NCBI GenBank assembly: GCA_021604805.1
Contig: BQJR01000001.1
Coordinates: forward strand, 656,925 to 720,924
Direction: 5' to 3'
Source of the DNA: Planctomycetota bacterium
Lineage (GTDB): Bacteria > Planctomycetota > B15-G4
DNA length: 64,000 nt
Shown here: positions 55,136 to 64,000 of the stretch, one piece after another
Layout: the number at the start of each line of letters is the position of its first letter
Numbering within the stretch: position 1 is the first letter of the stretch
Program-made: the position numbers and the translations under genes
The notes under the pieces: model-generated
Databases searched by the model: none
The model's input: only the letters and a program-made list of their open reading frames with translations
What the model was told of the DNA's origin: nothing

Positions 55136-56713
55136 TCACCGCAGCGGCGTCACCACCGTGCCGCCGCTCTGTTCCGCGAGCTCGCGTAGGAAGTGCGACG
55201 CGCCGGCGAAGTCCACGCAATGGAAGCGCAGGTCGAGGTCGCGGTTGCGCTCGGCAGCGTAGGCCAGCAGCAGACCGATGTGCGTGATGTCACCCGTCGA
55301 GGGCGCGCCGTCGGTGAGCAGGAACACGGTGTCGGGGGCGCGCTCGGCGGCGTCGCGCTCTCCCTTCAGCTCCGCTTCGGCGAGGTCGAAGGCGAGTTCG
55401 AGCGCGTCGAACACGTTGGTCCAACCGGCCGCAGACCAAGAGCTGATCTCCTGACGCGCGCTGGTCTTGTGCGCCGGGGTCGCGGCCGCGAGCTCACTGC
55501 TCCACGCGCGCACGTGGCCGCTGAAAGTGACGAGGTTGAAGCGCATGCTCTCGGGCAGATCAGCGATCAGGCGCCGCAGCTCCTGCTGCGCGAGCTCGAG
55601 ACGCGACTGCACGGCGTCTTCGTCGTCCCCCGACGGGTCGGGGACGTGTGCGCTCATGCTGCCGGAGAGATCCGTCACGAAGAGAAAGCGGCTGCTCAGG
55701 GTGGCCACGCCGTAGTACCTCGGGACGCCGTCGACCCGGTCGGCCACCACGCTCGCCGACACCTTCTCGCGCGCGGCCAGACGTTGCGCCGGCGTCGCGA
55801 AGTCGCGCGGCGCGATCTTTAGCCAGCGCCGCCACGCCGCGAGGTTCATCGCGAAGTCCTTGCCCGTGCTGGCCTGCAAGCTGGTGAGCAACTCTTCGCG
55901 CACGCGGCCGCTCTCGCTGCCGAGTCGCTCCACGAGCGCCTTCACTGCGGTGAGCGAGTTCAGGTCGCCGAGCGCGCGCGCGGTGGCGCAGCGAACGCGC
56001 CAGCTCTTGTCGGTGAGTCCGCGCGTGATGTGCGACACGCTTCGTTCGCCGACCAAGCGCACCAGCGCGGCGGGCACGTTGCGGCGCACCACCGCGAACT
56101 CGGAACTCATGGCCGCGACGATCGGCTCGGTGGCCGGCAGGTAGCGCAGTCGGCCGAGTGATTGGACGGCGGCCGCGCGCACCCACGCGTCGTCGTCATC
56201 GAGCAGCGGCAGCAACCTTGCGCCCCAGTCGATGTGCGGCGGGAGCCCCTCGCCCACGGCCAGCGCGACGTGCTGGCGTGTCGACGCGTGGCGGCTGCCG
56301 AGCCCCTCGTCCCGCAGCAGCTCGAGGCTCGCGGGTTCACGCTTCACCGCCAGTTGTCGACGCAACTCGGGCAGCAGCGCGATCTCGCACTTGGGGAGGT
56401 GGTCGAGCAGCGCGTCCACCACGTCGGGCGTGTCGTGCTTCACGAGCTGCGAGAGCGCAGCGCGGCGTTCGGGCAAGCCGTTCTGGTTCTTCCGCAAGCT
56501 CGCGCGCCACTCGCTGAGAGCGTGCTTCTCTTGCTCGTGCGCGTCTTCGGCGACCGCGGGCGGACTCGTCAGCAGGGCGCAGCTGAGCAGGACGAGCGCA
56601 CCACGCAGGGCGCGCCACGTGGGGAGACGCACCACAAGCGCGCCACTGAGCTCGATCAGGTCCAAAACGCCGAAGCGCACGAAGGCTCGATCTGTGGGCG
56701 GCGTGGCCTGCAT
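55136..56713 (-). CDS. HEAT-repeat and von Willebrand factor A domain protein
   Basis: 525 residues from ATG 56713 (GGGAG 5 nt upstream). A hydrophobic segment (ALRGALVLLSCALLTSPPAVAE) at about 36-55 makes it exported; a GTG at 56632 would give a shorter N-terminus and cannot be excluded. Residues 60-300 form HEAT repeats (WVRAAAVQSLGRLRYLP; SWRVRCATARALGDLNSL); residues 340-525 form a VWA domain with MIDAS residues DLSGSMS (Asp348, Ser350, Ser352), and VFLLTDGAPSTGDI for the later Asp/Thr. It is a metal-dependent binding protein, probably in the envelope, perhaps as scaffold. Confidence 0.8.
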   Translation of the reverse strand: MQATPPTDRAFVRFGVLDLIELSGALVVRLPTWRALRGALVLLSCALLTSPPAVAEDAHEQEKHALSEWRASLRKNQNGLPERRAALSQLVKHDTPDVVDALLDHLPKCEIALLPELRRQLAVKREPASLELLRDEGLGSRHASTRQHVALAVGEGLPPHIDWGARLLPLLDDDDAWVRAAAVQSLGRLRYLPATEPIVAAMSSEFAVVRRNVPAALVRLVGERSVSHITRGLTDKSWRVRCATARALGDLNSLTAVKALVERLGSESGRVREELLTSLQASTGKDFAMNLAAWRRWLKIAPRDFATPAQRLAAREKVSASVVADRVDGVPRYYGVATLSSRFLFVTDLSGSMSAHVPDPSGDDEDAVQSRLELAQQELRRLIADLPESMRFNLVTFSGHVRAWSSELAAATPAHKTSARQEISSWSAAGWTNVFDALELAFDLAEAELKGERDAAERAPDTVFLLTDGAPSTGDITHIGLLLAYAAERNRDLDLRFHCVDFAGASHFLRELAEQSGGTVVTPLR

Positions 56714-56825
56714 GCGAACTCCCAGAATCGGACGCGGCGCGCGACTCGAGTCCGCTGGGACAGCTTACTCAAGTCCGCCGAGGCCGCTTGCCGATCTAGA
56801 GACTCACCCCCGCTCGGAGCGCGCC

Positions 56826-57053
56826 ATGACCACCGCCAAGCTGCGTCGTCACTCCGACGGACCGGCGCTGCCCGCCGAGTTCACCTTCCTGCTCGCGATC
56901 CTCGGGGTCGTGCTGCTGCTCGCGCTGGCTGGCGTGCCGCTGGTGCCCGAGCGCGAAGCCGGCGACGGCAGCGATTCGCTGCGCAAGGGTTGGCTCCAAG
57001 AGCGCCAAGCCGAGGCGCTTGCCGAGGGTCAAGAGCGCCCGTCGCGCTACTGA
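56826..57053 (+). CDS. Small single-pass membrane protein
   Basis: 75 residues from ATG 56826 (GGAG a few bases upstream). One hydrophobic helix (TFLLAILGVVLLLALAGVPLV) at about 20-42, with a basic N-terminus (TTAKLRRHS) inside and a polar C-terminus ending RQAEALAEGQERPSRY. No family recognised. Being between the VWA gene and tRNA-Lys, it has no operon partner. Overlapping reading frames on the other strand are spurious. Confidence 0.5.
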   Translation: MTTAKLRRHSDGPALPAEFTFLLAILGVVLLLALAGVPLVPEREAGDGSDSLRKGWLQERQAEALAEGQERPSRY

Positions 57054-57177
57054 GCTGGGTCGATCCGGCGTCCACGCGGCGCCCGCCCCGCGAACAGGCT
57101 GAGCCCCCCGACGACGATCCGCCGCCGAGGGCTTGATCCGCGCGGCCGGAAGCGTTTTCATGCGCGGCTGATCGCGT

Positions 57178-57253
<76 letters not shown>

Positions 57254-57341
57254 CTCTTTCTCTCGGCCTCACGTACGGGCAGCGCCCTCGGCGCCCCGCG
57301 GGAGAGCGCGAGCAATACCGCAACGCAGGGGGGACGCATCC

Positions 57342-58037
57342 ATGCCGTTCATGCAACGAGTGAAGTACTTCGCCATCGTGTTCCTGGCGATCCTCGGCGC
57401 AGCTGGCGCCTACTACGGCTACCTGGAGTTGCAGCTCTCGAAGCACGCGCTCCCCGATGCGCAGGAGATCTCGCTCGCCGAACTCAGCACCGATGGCTAC
57501 GGCGACAACGCGCACGTGCTGCTCGACGACGCCTACCTCATCGCCTGGAACTCGATCTACATGGAGAAGGGCGGTCGCTTCGCGAGCGATCAGTGGGAGT
57601 ACGCGTATGTGCCGGCGGTCTCGGTGCACAGCCCGTGGTACCAAGCCTTCGAAGCGGGGCTCGACGACGAAGGCATCTGGCCCGACGACCGTGAGCTGCC
57701 CGCCTTCGACGCCATCAACATGGTCGTGAAGTTGCCCGACGCGCGCGACCAAGACGACATCGACGCCGCAGCGCAGCTCCCCACCCACCAAGGCGTGGTG
57801 ATCAACGAGATCGAGTCACTCACGCTCGACGAGAAGCTGCTGCTCAGCGAGTCCTTCCCGAACGCCGACTTCGACACCTGCCTGATCTTCGAGCTCGGCC
57901 GCGAACCCTCCACGCCCAACGAGGCGCTCGCCATCATCATCGGCGGCGCGGTGCTCTTGCTCGTCGGCTGCGTCCTGGGCCTGCGCGCGTGGCGTCGCTA
58001 CCAGGCCGAACAAGCCGCGGAAGCCAGCGCCAGCTAA
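57342..58037 (+). CDS. Double-anchored membrane protein of unknown function
   Basis: 231 residues; a GGGGGGA site lies about 8 nt upstream. One hydrophobic helix at each end: YFAIVFLAILGAAGAYYGYLEL (9-30) and ALAIIIGGAVLLLVGCVLGLRAW (about 195-217). The 160 residues between, probably outside the membrane, are acidic and have NSIYMEKGGRFASDQWEYAYVPAVSV and FDTCLIFELGREPST. No known domain is recognised. The gene begins about 90 bp after tRNA-Lys. It converges with the DUF58 gene and overlaps it by 4 bp. Confidence 0.65.
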   Translation: MPFMQRVKYFAIVFLAILGAAGAYYGYLELQLSKHALPDAQEISLAELSTDGYGDNAHVLLDDAYLIAWNSIYMEKGGRFASDQWEYAYVPAVSVHSPWYQAFEAGLDDEGIWPDDRELPAFDAINMVVKLPDARDQDDIDAAAQLPTHQGVVINEIESLTLDEKLLLSESFPNADFDTCLIFELGREPSTPNEALAIIIGGAVLLLVGCVLGLRAWRRYQAEQAAEASAS

Positions 58038-59678
58038 CCCGCCAGCGCTTCCTGCTGCAGCAGCTCCACGACCAACTCGTCGAGGGAGGCGGCGTCGTCG
58101 AGGGCGTGGAGTTGCACGGCGGTGTCCTGCAGCGCGAGACGCAGGTTGCGCGTGCGCGTGGCTTCGGCGAGGCGCTCCATGTCGGTGAGCACGGGCACGT
58201 CGAAAGCGCGATCGGGGATCGAGGCCGGGTGCGTCGGACGCCACTCGGAGTGTGCCGACGCGCGCGGGATGACCACGTGGACCTTGCGCGCGCCACGCGC
58301 CGCGAGCACCACTCGCTTGAGGATCGCGGGCACGACCTGGCCGCCTTGCAGCGACAGGACCAACACGAGCACTTCCCGCCCGCGACGACGCAGGGCCGCG
58401 TCGAGCAGAGCCGCGAGCGACGCAGCGTGCGCCGAGAGACCGGCCTCCGCCAGCGCGGGGTCGCCGTGTCCGCAGGCGGGACAGCGCAGCTCGTCGGGGA
58501 AACGCTCGGCGCGGCACTCGGGGCAGCGCGCGTGCAGCGCAGCGAGTGCGAGCGGGTCGAGGTCGGCGAGGAGGGCGAGCACGGCCGTCAACGACTCGGG
58601 CGCGTGCTCCTCACGCTCGCGCAACAACGCGTCGAGCTCGGCGTCGTGCACGGGGCGTGCGAGGCGCGCGCGCAGTGTTTCCCGTGCCAGAGCGCGAGCC
58701 TCCTCCAGCGACGCCCCCGACTCCGCGTGGCGCAGCAGTTGTCGTCGCGGCAGCTCGGTCAGCTGTGTGAGCAGGCGCTGCACACCGCGCGCGCCAGAGC
58801 TCGACACGATCGGCGCTTCGGGTTGCGTGTCGAAGGGCTGCAGGTGCAGCGCGTGCCCCGCGAAGCTCGCCACCCAGGCCAAACGCGCCACGAGTTCGGC
58901 GGCGCGCGCGAAGCCTTCGGTCTCGAGCGTGCGCGCCGTCATCTCTGCCGACGCGTCGAAGAGCACGTGCAGGGACAGCTCCCGCGGCGACTCGTACTCG
59001 CGCACGAGCAACTGCGTGCGGCGCGCCGTGGCTTTCCAGTCGACGCGCCCGAGCGGATCGCCGGGGCGGTAGCTGCGCAGCTCGGCGAAGTCCGTACCCG
59101 AGCCGAGCAGCGCGGCCTGCTGCTGCGCGGCGGCTCGCGGGCTCGCGCCGCGCAGACGCGCCAAGCGCGAGTCGCGCACGCTGCGCACGTCGGGGATCAC
59201 GAACACCTCACGCAGCGCCACGAGCAGTCGCGCGTGCTCGAAGAAACCCAGCGGGCTGCGACGCCGCACGACGAGGCCGGGGAATCGCACGCGCCCGGGC
59301 TGCAGGATCCGGAAGCGGAAACGCGCTGCATGCGGCGCGCTGCGGAAGCTGCGCACGCGCGCCCCACCGGCGCCGAGCAGCTGCGCTTCGTGCGGCACGA
59401 GCGGCGCGAGCAACAACGCTCCGCGCGCGCCGTCGCCACTCAGCTCGACACGCAACTCGACCTCGGCGCCGGTGTGCACCGGGCCGTCATCGGGCGTGTC
59501 GAGCACAACGGCCCACTCGAGCTGCTCGCGCCAGGCACGCGCGTCCAGCCGCAAGAGCAGCGCGTCGCCAAGCACACAAGCTGCGGCGACCACGAGCACC
59601 TGCACCACGCCCAGCGGCGTGAAGACCACGAGCAGCAGCGCGGCGAGCAGCCACGCGAACCCGAGCAACAGCCGGCGC

Positions 59679-60650
<972 letters not shown>

Positions 60651-60652
60651 GT

Positions 60653-62404
60653 CTACCAAGGCGCGCTCCCATCGAGGACTCGCAGGATGTGATAACTGTT
60701 CCAGTAAGCGTGTTGCAGCTCGGAGGCGCCCGGCGCATCACTCTCACCGAGCTTTCGACTCAGCTGCAACACTTGCTCGACGTGACGCCTGAGCAAGGGA
60801 TCGAGTTCGGCGTGCTCGAGCGCGGCGCTGAGTGTGTCCGGGTCGGTGTCGTCGCAACCCAGCTCCAGCGCCACGCGTTGGCGCACCACCGCCAGCAACC
60901 GCGCGAGCGCCCCGGTCTGATGACCGCTGCTCGAGTCGATCTGCGCGCGCAGTTTGGTGCGATCGCCGCGCTGCAAGGTGCCGGGAGCATAGGCGTGATT
61001 CACGCGCCGATGATCGCGACGCATCACCACGAGCGCGCCCGCGAAGGCCACGCCGAGCAACAACCAGGGCGTCACGGGCGGCCCGTTGCGTGGCAAGCGG
61101 AACTCCAAGCGTCGCCAGGAGCCGTTCGGGAGTTGCACTTCCGCGAAGGCGTGGATGCGATTCGCGACGTAGCGCGCGGGCAAGCCGAGTGCGTGGGCCG
61201 TGACCACGAAGGCCTGCGCGCGATGTCGACACACGCCCTTGCGGGCCAGCGCGAGCGAGAGGTACTCGCTGCCCACGACCTCCTCGCGCTTGAGCGGCGT
61301 CACGGCGAAGCCTTCGAAGTAGTCGTGCAGCCGGCGCACGGTCTGCGCGTAGCTCTTGCCGTGCAACTCACCGATGCGGGCGAGCACGCGCTCGGCGTCG
61401 GCGCGCACGTCGTCGGGCAGCGCGATCGCTTGCGGAACGAAGGGTGTGTCGGGCAAGGGCGCTGTGTCGTAGTTGGCGAAGCTCGCGATCTCGTAGTCGA
61501 GCTGCACGCTGCGCGTCGACTCACTGCGGACGAACAAGGTGTCGCTGGCGTCGCGCAGGAACTCCAGCTCGGTCGGCGGAGAACAGTTCCACGAGAGCAC
61601 TTCGAAGTCCGCGGAGGGTGACGGCACCGCCAAGGGCGAGCCGGCGAAGAGCAACAGCTTCACACTCACCCGAGAGGTGTCGCGCGCGCCTGCGCCGCTG
61701 CCCAGGGCCGACGTGAACTCACTGGCGCTGCGTGCGAAGCGCGCGCCGGAGATCACGACATCGAACACGCCGCTGCGATGCGTCCAACCCTTCGGCGGAC
61801 GGAAGGGATCGAGCCGCCGCGCGCCTGCGAAGCTGGCGTCGACACCGGTGCGGCTGTCGAAGCTGGGCGCGGACGGACTCCACATGATCTCGGGCGGGAC
61901 GGCGAGCGCCATCACGCGCGCCCGTTCGCGCGGTCGAGCCCAGTTGAGTTGCCGCCCGCTCGATGCCGACGACGCGCTCGTCGCGCCGGAAGAGAAGTTC
62001 AGCGCGGGCGCGAAGTGCAGGTGCGGTAAGCCGAAAGCCAAGGCTGCGGCGAGCAAGCCCCCGACCGCGCCTCGCATCCACCATGCGCTCAAGCCGGCGC
62101 GTCCGCGCGACGCCAACGGCAGGTCGGGCAGGAGGGAACCGCGCGCTTCCACGCGCTGCGCCACGCGGTCCAGCAGCTCATGCAGCGCGCCCAGCTCCGC
62201 CGCAGGCAGGCCGTGGCCATAGAGCGCGACCTCGAGGGGCGCTCGCAACTCGACCGCTTCGGCGGGCTCGATCAAGCCGGCCTCACTCCATCGCGCCAAG
62301 AGCTCGCGCGGCGTGCTGCCTGTGGGCGCACCCTGTCCCAGCTCGGCGGCGCGCGCCACGAGCGCTTCGAAGTGAGCGCGCAACTCGCCCTGCGCCTTGC
62401 CCAT
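60653..62404 (-). CDS. Transglutaminase-like membrane protein
   Basis: 583 residues. N-terminal 120 residues are soluble; a membrane helix at about 110-130 (WWMRGAVGGLLAAALAFGL) and another near 450 (TPWLLLGVAFAGALVVM) bracket an extracytoplasmic part with a transglutaminase core: Cys392 in KGVCRHRAQAF, His418 in IHAFAEV. The third residue, normally Asp four positions after the Trp, is Glu434 (GSWRRLEF), so activity may be altered. Such proteins accompany MoxR and DUF58 in the TgpA/YebA-type operon. Here it is the first gene; the ATG at 62404 is the start. Confidence 0.8.
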   Translation of the reverse strand: MGKAQGELRAHFEALVARAAELGQGAPTGSTPRELLARWSEAGLIEPAEAVELRAPLEVALYGHGLPAAELGALHELLDRVAQRVEARGSLLPDLPLASRGRAGLSAWWMRGAVGGLLAAALAFGLPHLHFAPALNFSSGATSASSASSGRQLNWARPRERARVMALAVPPEIMWSPSAPSFDSRTGVDASFAGARRLDPFRPPKGWTHRSGVFDVVISGARFARSASEFTSALGSGAGARDTSRVSVKLLLFAGSPLAVPSPSADFEVLSWNCSPPTELEFLRDASDTLFVRSESTRSVQLDYEIASFANYDTAPLPDTPFVPQAIALPDDVRADAERVLARIGELHGKSYAQTVRRLHDYFEGFAVTPLKREEVVGSEYLSLALARKGVCRHRAQAFVVTAHALGLPARYVANRIHAFAEVQLPNGSWRRLEFRLPRNGPPVTPWLLLGVAFAGALVVMRRDHRRVNHAYAPGTLQRGDRTKLRAQIDSSSGHQTGALARLLAVVRQRVALELGCDDTDPDTLSAALEHAELDPLLRRHVEQVLQLSRKLGESDAPGASELQHAYWNSYHILRVLDGSAPW

Positions 62405-62645
62405 GCCTAGCTGCTCGATCGAGGTTCCCGCGCCAGCCCGAAGCGGTCACGCTAAGTCATGAATCCCCCGAGGTCGAGCACCGAGACCCAGCCCGGACAC
62501 GCGCACGACACGCCCGGGAGTCGCGCGACCTCGCTATGATCGCGCCCAGCGCGAACGACGCTTCCATCCCGTCGCTCACCGCCTTCCCAGTGCGTGGCTC
62601 CTCCCCGCGCGCTGGGCGATCCACCTCCCCCACCGAGACCTCGCC

Positions 62646-64000
62646 ATGCGCCAGGTGATTGTGTGTCTGCTCGCTCTCACGTTCGTGTTCACGCTTGCCT
62701 TCAGCGCGCAGGCGCAAGAGATCCGCAAGGGTGAGGGACGCTTCGCCTTCGAAGAGACCGTGCTCGAGAACGGCCTGCGCGTGATCTCGCTCGAAGACGA
62801 CAGCACGCCGATCGTGGCCGTGCAGCTCTGGTACCACGTGGGCAGCAAAGACGAGAAGCCGGGGCGCCAAGGCTTCGCGCACATGTTCGAACACATGATG
62901 TTCCGCGGCACCGACCGACTCGGCCCCGAAGACCACTTCGAGTGGGTGCGACGCACGGGCGGCAACTGCAACGCGTACACCTCCTTCGACCAGACCGTGT
63001 ACGTGCAGGAAGCGCCGGCCAACCAGCTCGACATGATCCTGTGGCTCGAAGCCGAACGCATGGCGCGCCTCAAGATCGACGAAGGCGGCTTCGCCACCGA
63101 GCGCAAGGTCGTGGAAGAAGAGCGTCGCCTCGGGCTGAACCAACCCTACGGCACGATGCTCGAGCAAGTGCTCGAGTTCATGTTCACCAAGCACCCTTAC
63201 AACTGGTCGCCGATCGGCAAGATCGCGCACCTGCGCGCCGCCGACGTCGACGACATCCAGGAGTTCTGGGACACCTACTACGTGCCGAACAACGCCACGC
63301 TCGTGGTCGTGGGCGACGTGAAGCACGCCGACGTGCGCGCGCTCGCCGAGAAGAACTTCGGCTGGATCCCGCGCTGCGCCGACCCGCCGCGCGTCACGAT
63401 CGTGGAACCGGAACAACGCGAGCTGCGCAAGCTCGACGTGGAAGACGAATCGGCGCCGGCCCCCATCGCCGGCATCGTGTTCCGCACCGTGCCCGACGGC
63501 CACCCCGACGCGCTGGCGCTCGAGATGCTGGCGAACATCGTGGGCGACGGCGAGAGCAGCCGGCTCTACCTCGACCTCGTGCGTCGCAAAGACGTGGCCG
63601 AGTTCGCCGGCGGCGGCGCGCTCGCGCTGGAGCAGGCCGGCATGCTGATCCTGGGTGGCGTCACCTTGCCGCTCGGGGATGTCGACGACATCGTCGACGC
63701 GATCTGGGAGGTGGTCAACGAGGTCAAGGAGAACGGCGTCACCGAAGCCGAGCTCGAGAAAGTGCGCGCGAACTTCAAGCGCAACAGCGTGACCGAGTCG
63801 CTCACCGTGGAGAGCAAGGCCTCGGCGCTCGGCACCGCCGCCGTGATCCAGGGCGACGCGCAGCTCGCGAACACCTATCTGGAGCGCGTGGCCGCCGTGA
63901 CGCCCGAGGACCTCGCGCGCGTGGCGAAGACCTACCTCGTGCCGCGCCGCGCCAACGAAGTGCGCGTGAAGGCCAGCCTCAAAGGCATGTTCTCCACCGT
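62646..64000 (+). CDS. Secreted M16-family zinc metallopeptidase, N-terminal part
   Basis: Runs off the right edge: 451 codons are present. A signal peptide (MRQVIVCLLALTFVFTLAFSAQAQ) is followed by the M16 peptidase domain with the inverted zinc motif HMFEH (His79, Glu82, His83) and a distal Glu (Glu159 in VVEEERRLG) at the usual spacing of 76. The second, inactive-type half (YVPNNATLVVVGDV and so on) has begun. It degrades peptides, and exported members work in the periplasm. TATGAT at 62535-62540 is a possible -10, but no clear -35 precedes it. It is divergent from the transglutaminase operon. Confidence 0.9.
   Translation, partial: MRQVIVCLLALTFVFTLAFSAQAQEIRKGEGRFAFEETVLENGLRVISLEDDSTPIVAVQLWYHVGSKDEKPGRQGFAHMFEHMMFRGTDRLGPEDHFEWVRRTGGNCNAYTSFDQTVYVQEAPANQLDMILWLEAERMARLKIDEGGFATERKVVEEERRLGLNQPYGTMLEQVLEFMFTKHPYNWSPIGKIAHLRAADVDDIQEFWDTYYVPNNATLVVVGDVKHADVRALAEKNFGWIPRCADPPRVTIVEPEQRELRKLDVEDESAPAPIAGIVFRTVPDGHPDALALEMLANIVGDGESSRLYLDLVRRKDVAEFAGGGALALEQAGMLILGGVTLPLGDVDDIVDAIWEVVNEVKENGVTEAELEKVRANFKRNSVTESLTVESKASALGTAAVIQGDAQLANTYLERVAAVTPEDLARVAKTYLVPRRANEVRVKASLKGMFST

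Overview
The window is a chromosomal segment of very high G+C (about 70%, strongly G/C-biased third codon positions), which is why long spurious reading frames run opposite most genes. The gene set points to a Planctomycetota-like bacterium: a TIGR02999-type ECF sigma factor fused by overlap to a membrane Ser/Thr kinase, several large secreted proteins of a planctomycete style (FG-GAP repeats, carboxypeptidase-regulatory-like modules, a recurring C-terminal module), a formylglycine sulfatase, a VWA/HEAT protein and a MoxR-DUF58-transglutaminase operon. The taxon is inferred from gene content only. No prophage, transposase or CRISPR array was seen; the closest thing to accessory DNA is an EVE-HNH restriction-type gene beside tRNA-His.

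Layout. 1-6.3 kb: start of a lipoprotein gene, an Lhr-type helicase, and a secreted trypsin-like protease divergent from a winged-helix regulator. 6.5-13.3 kb: secreted surface proteins (FG-GAP propeller, HEXXH metalloprotease, small secreted protein) sharing a C-terminal module, plus a ferredoxin-reductase-like flavoprotein. 13.3-16.1 kb: ECF sigma factor and Ser/Thr kinase. 16.2-22.6 kb: a dynamin-like GTPase, divergent from a membrane-anchored SGNH/TPR protein followed by a YbhP-like phosphodiesterase and a ClsB-like cardiolipin synthase (membrane remodelling theme). 22.6-29.1 kb: a four-gene TetR-OMF-MFP-RND efflux operon, each junction a 4-bp overlap, with a recognisable promoter/operator. 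29.2-37.9 kb: amidohydrolase, homocysteine S-methyltransferase, small membrane and secreted unknowns, a PaaZ/BoxD-like aldehyde dehydrogenase and a degenerate Nudix protein behind a structured leader.

38-50 kb is metabolic: a secreted sulfatase; an acetolactate-synthase-like ThDP enzyme coupled to succinate-semialdehyde dehydrogenase, which matches the 2-oxoglutarate decarboxylase/SSADH bypass of the TCA cycle known from cyanobacteria; a queuosine-precursor-type transporter; and an acyl-CoA degradation cluster (two enoyl-CoA hydratases, zinc-type MDR dehydrogenase, 3-hydroxyacyl-CoA dehydrogenase, SDR, thioredoxin-like [2Fe-2S] ferredoxin, acyl-CoA dehydrogenase). 50-64 kb: tRNA-His, EVE-HNH nuclease, another SDR, a very large carboxypeptidase-regulatory-like repeat protein, a VWA/HEAT protein, tRNA-Lys, small membrane proteins, the transglutaminase-MoxR-DUF58 operon, and the start of a secreted M16 peptidase that runs off the end.

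The observations most worth following are the putative TCA bypass pair, the EVE-HNH nuclease next to tRNA-His, the C-terminal module shared by neighbouring secreted proteins, the hairpin enclosing the ribosome-binding site of the Nudix-like gene, and the TetR promoter/operator.
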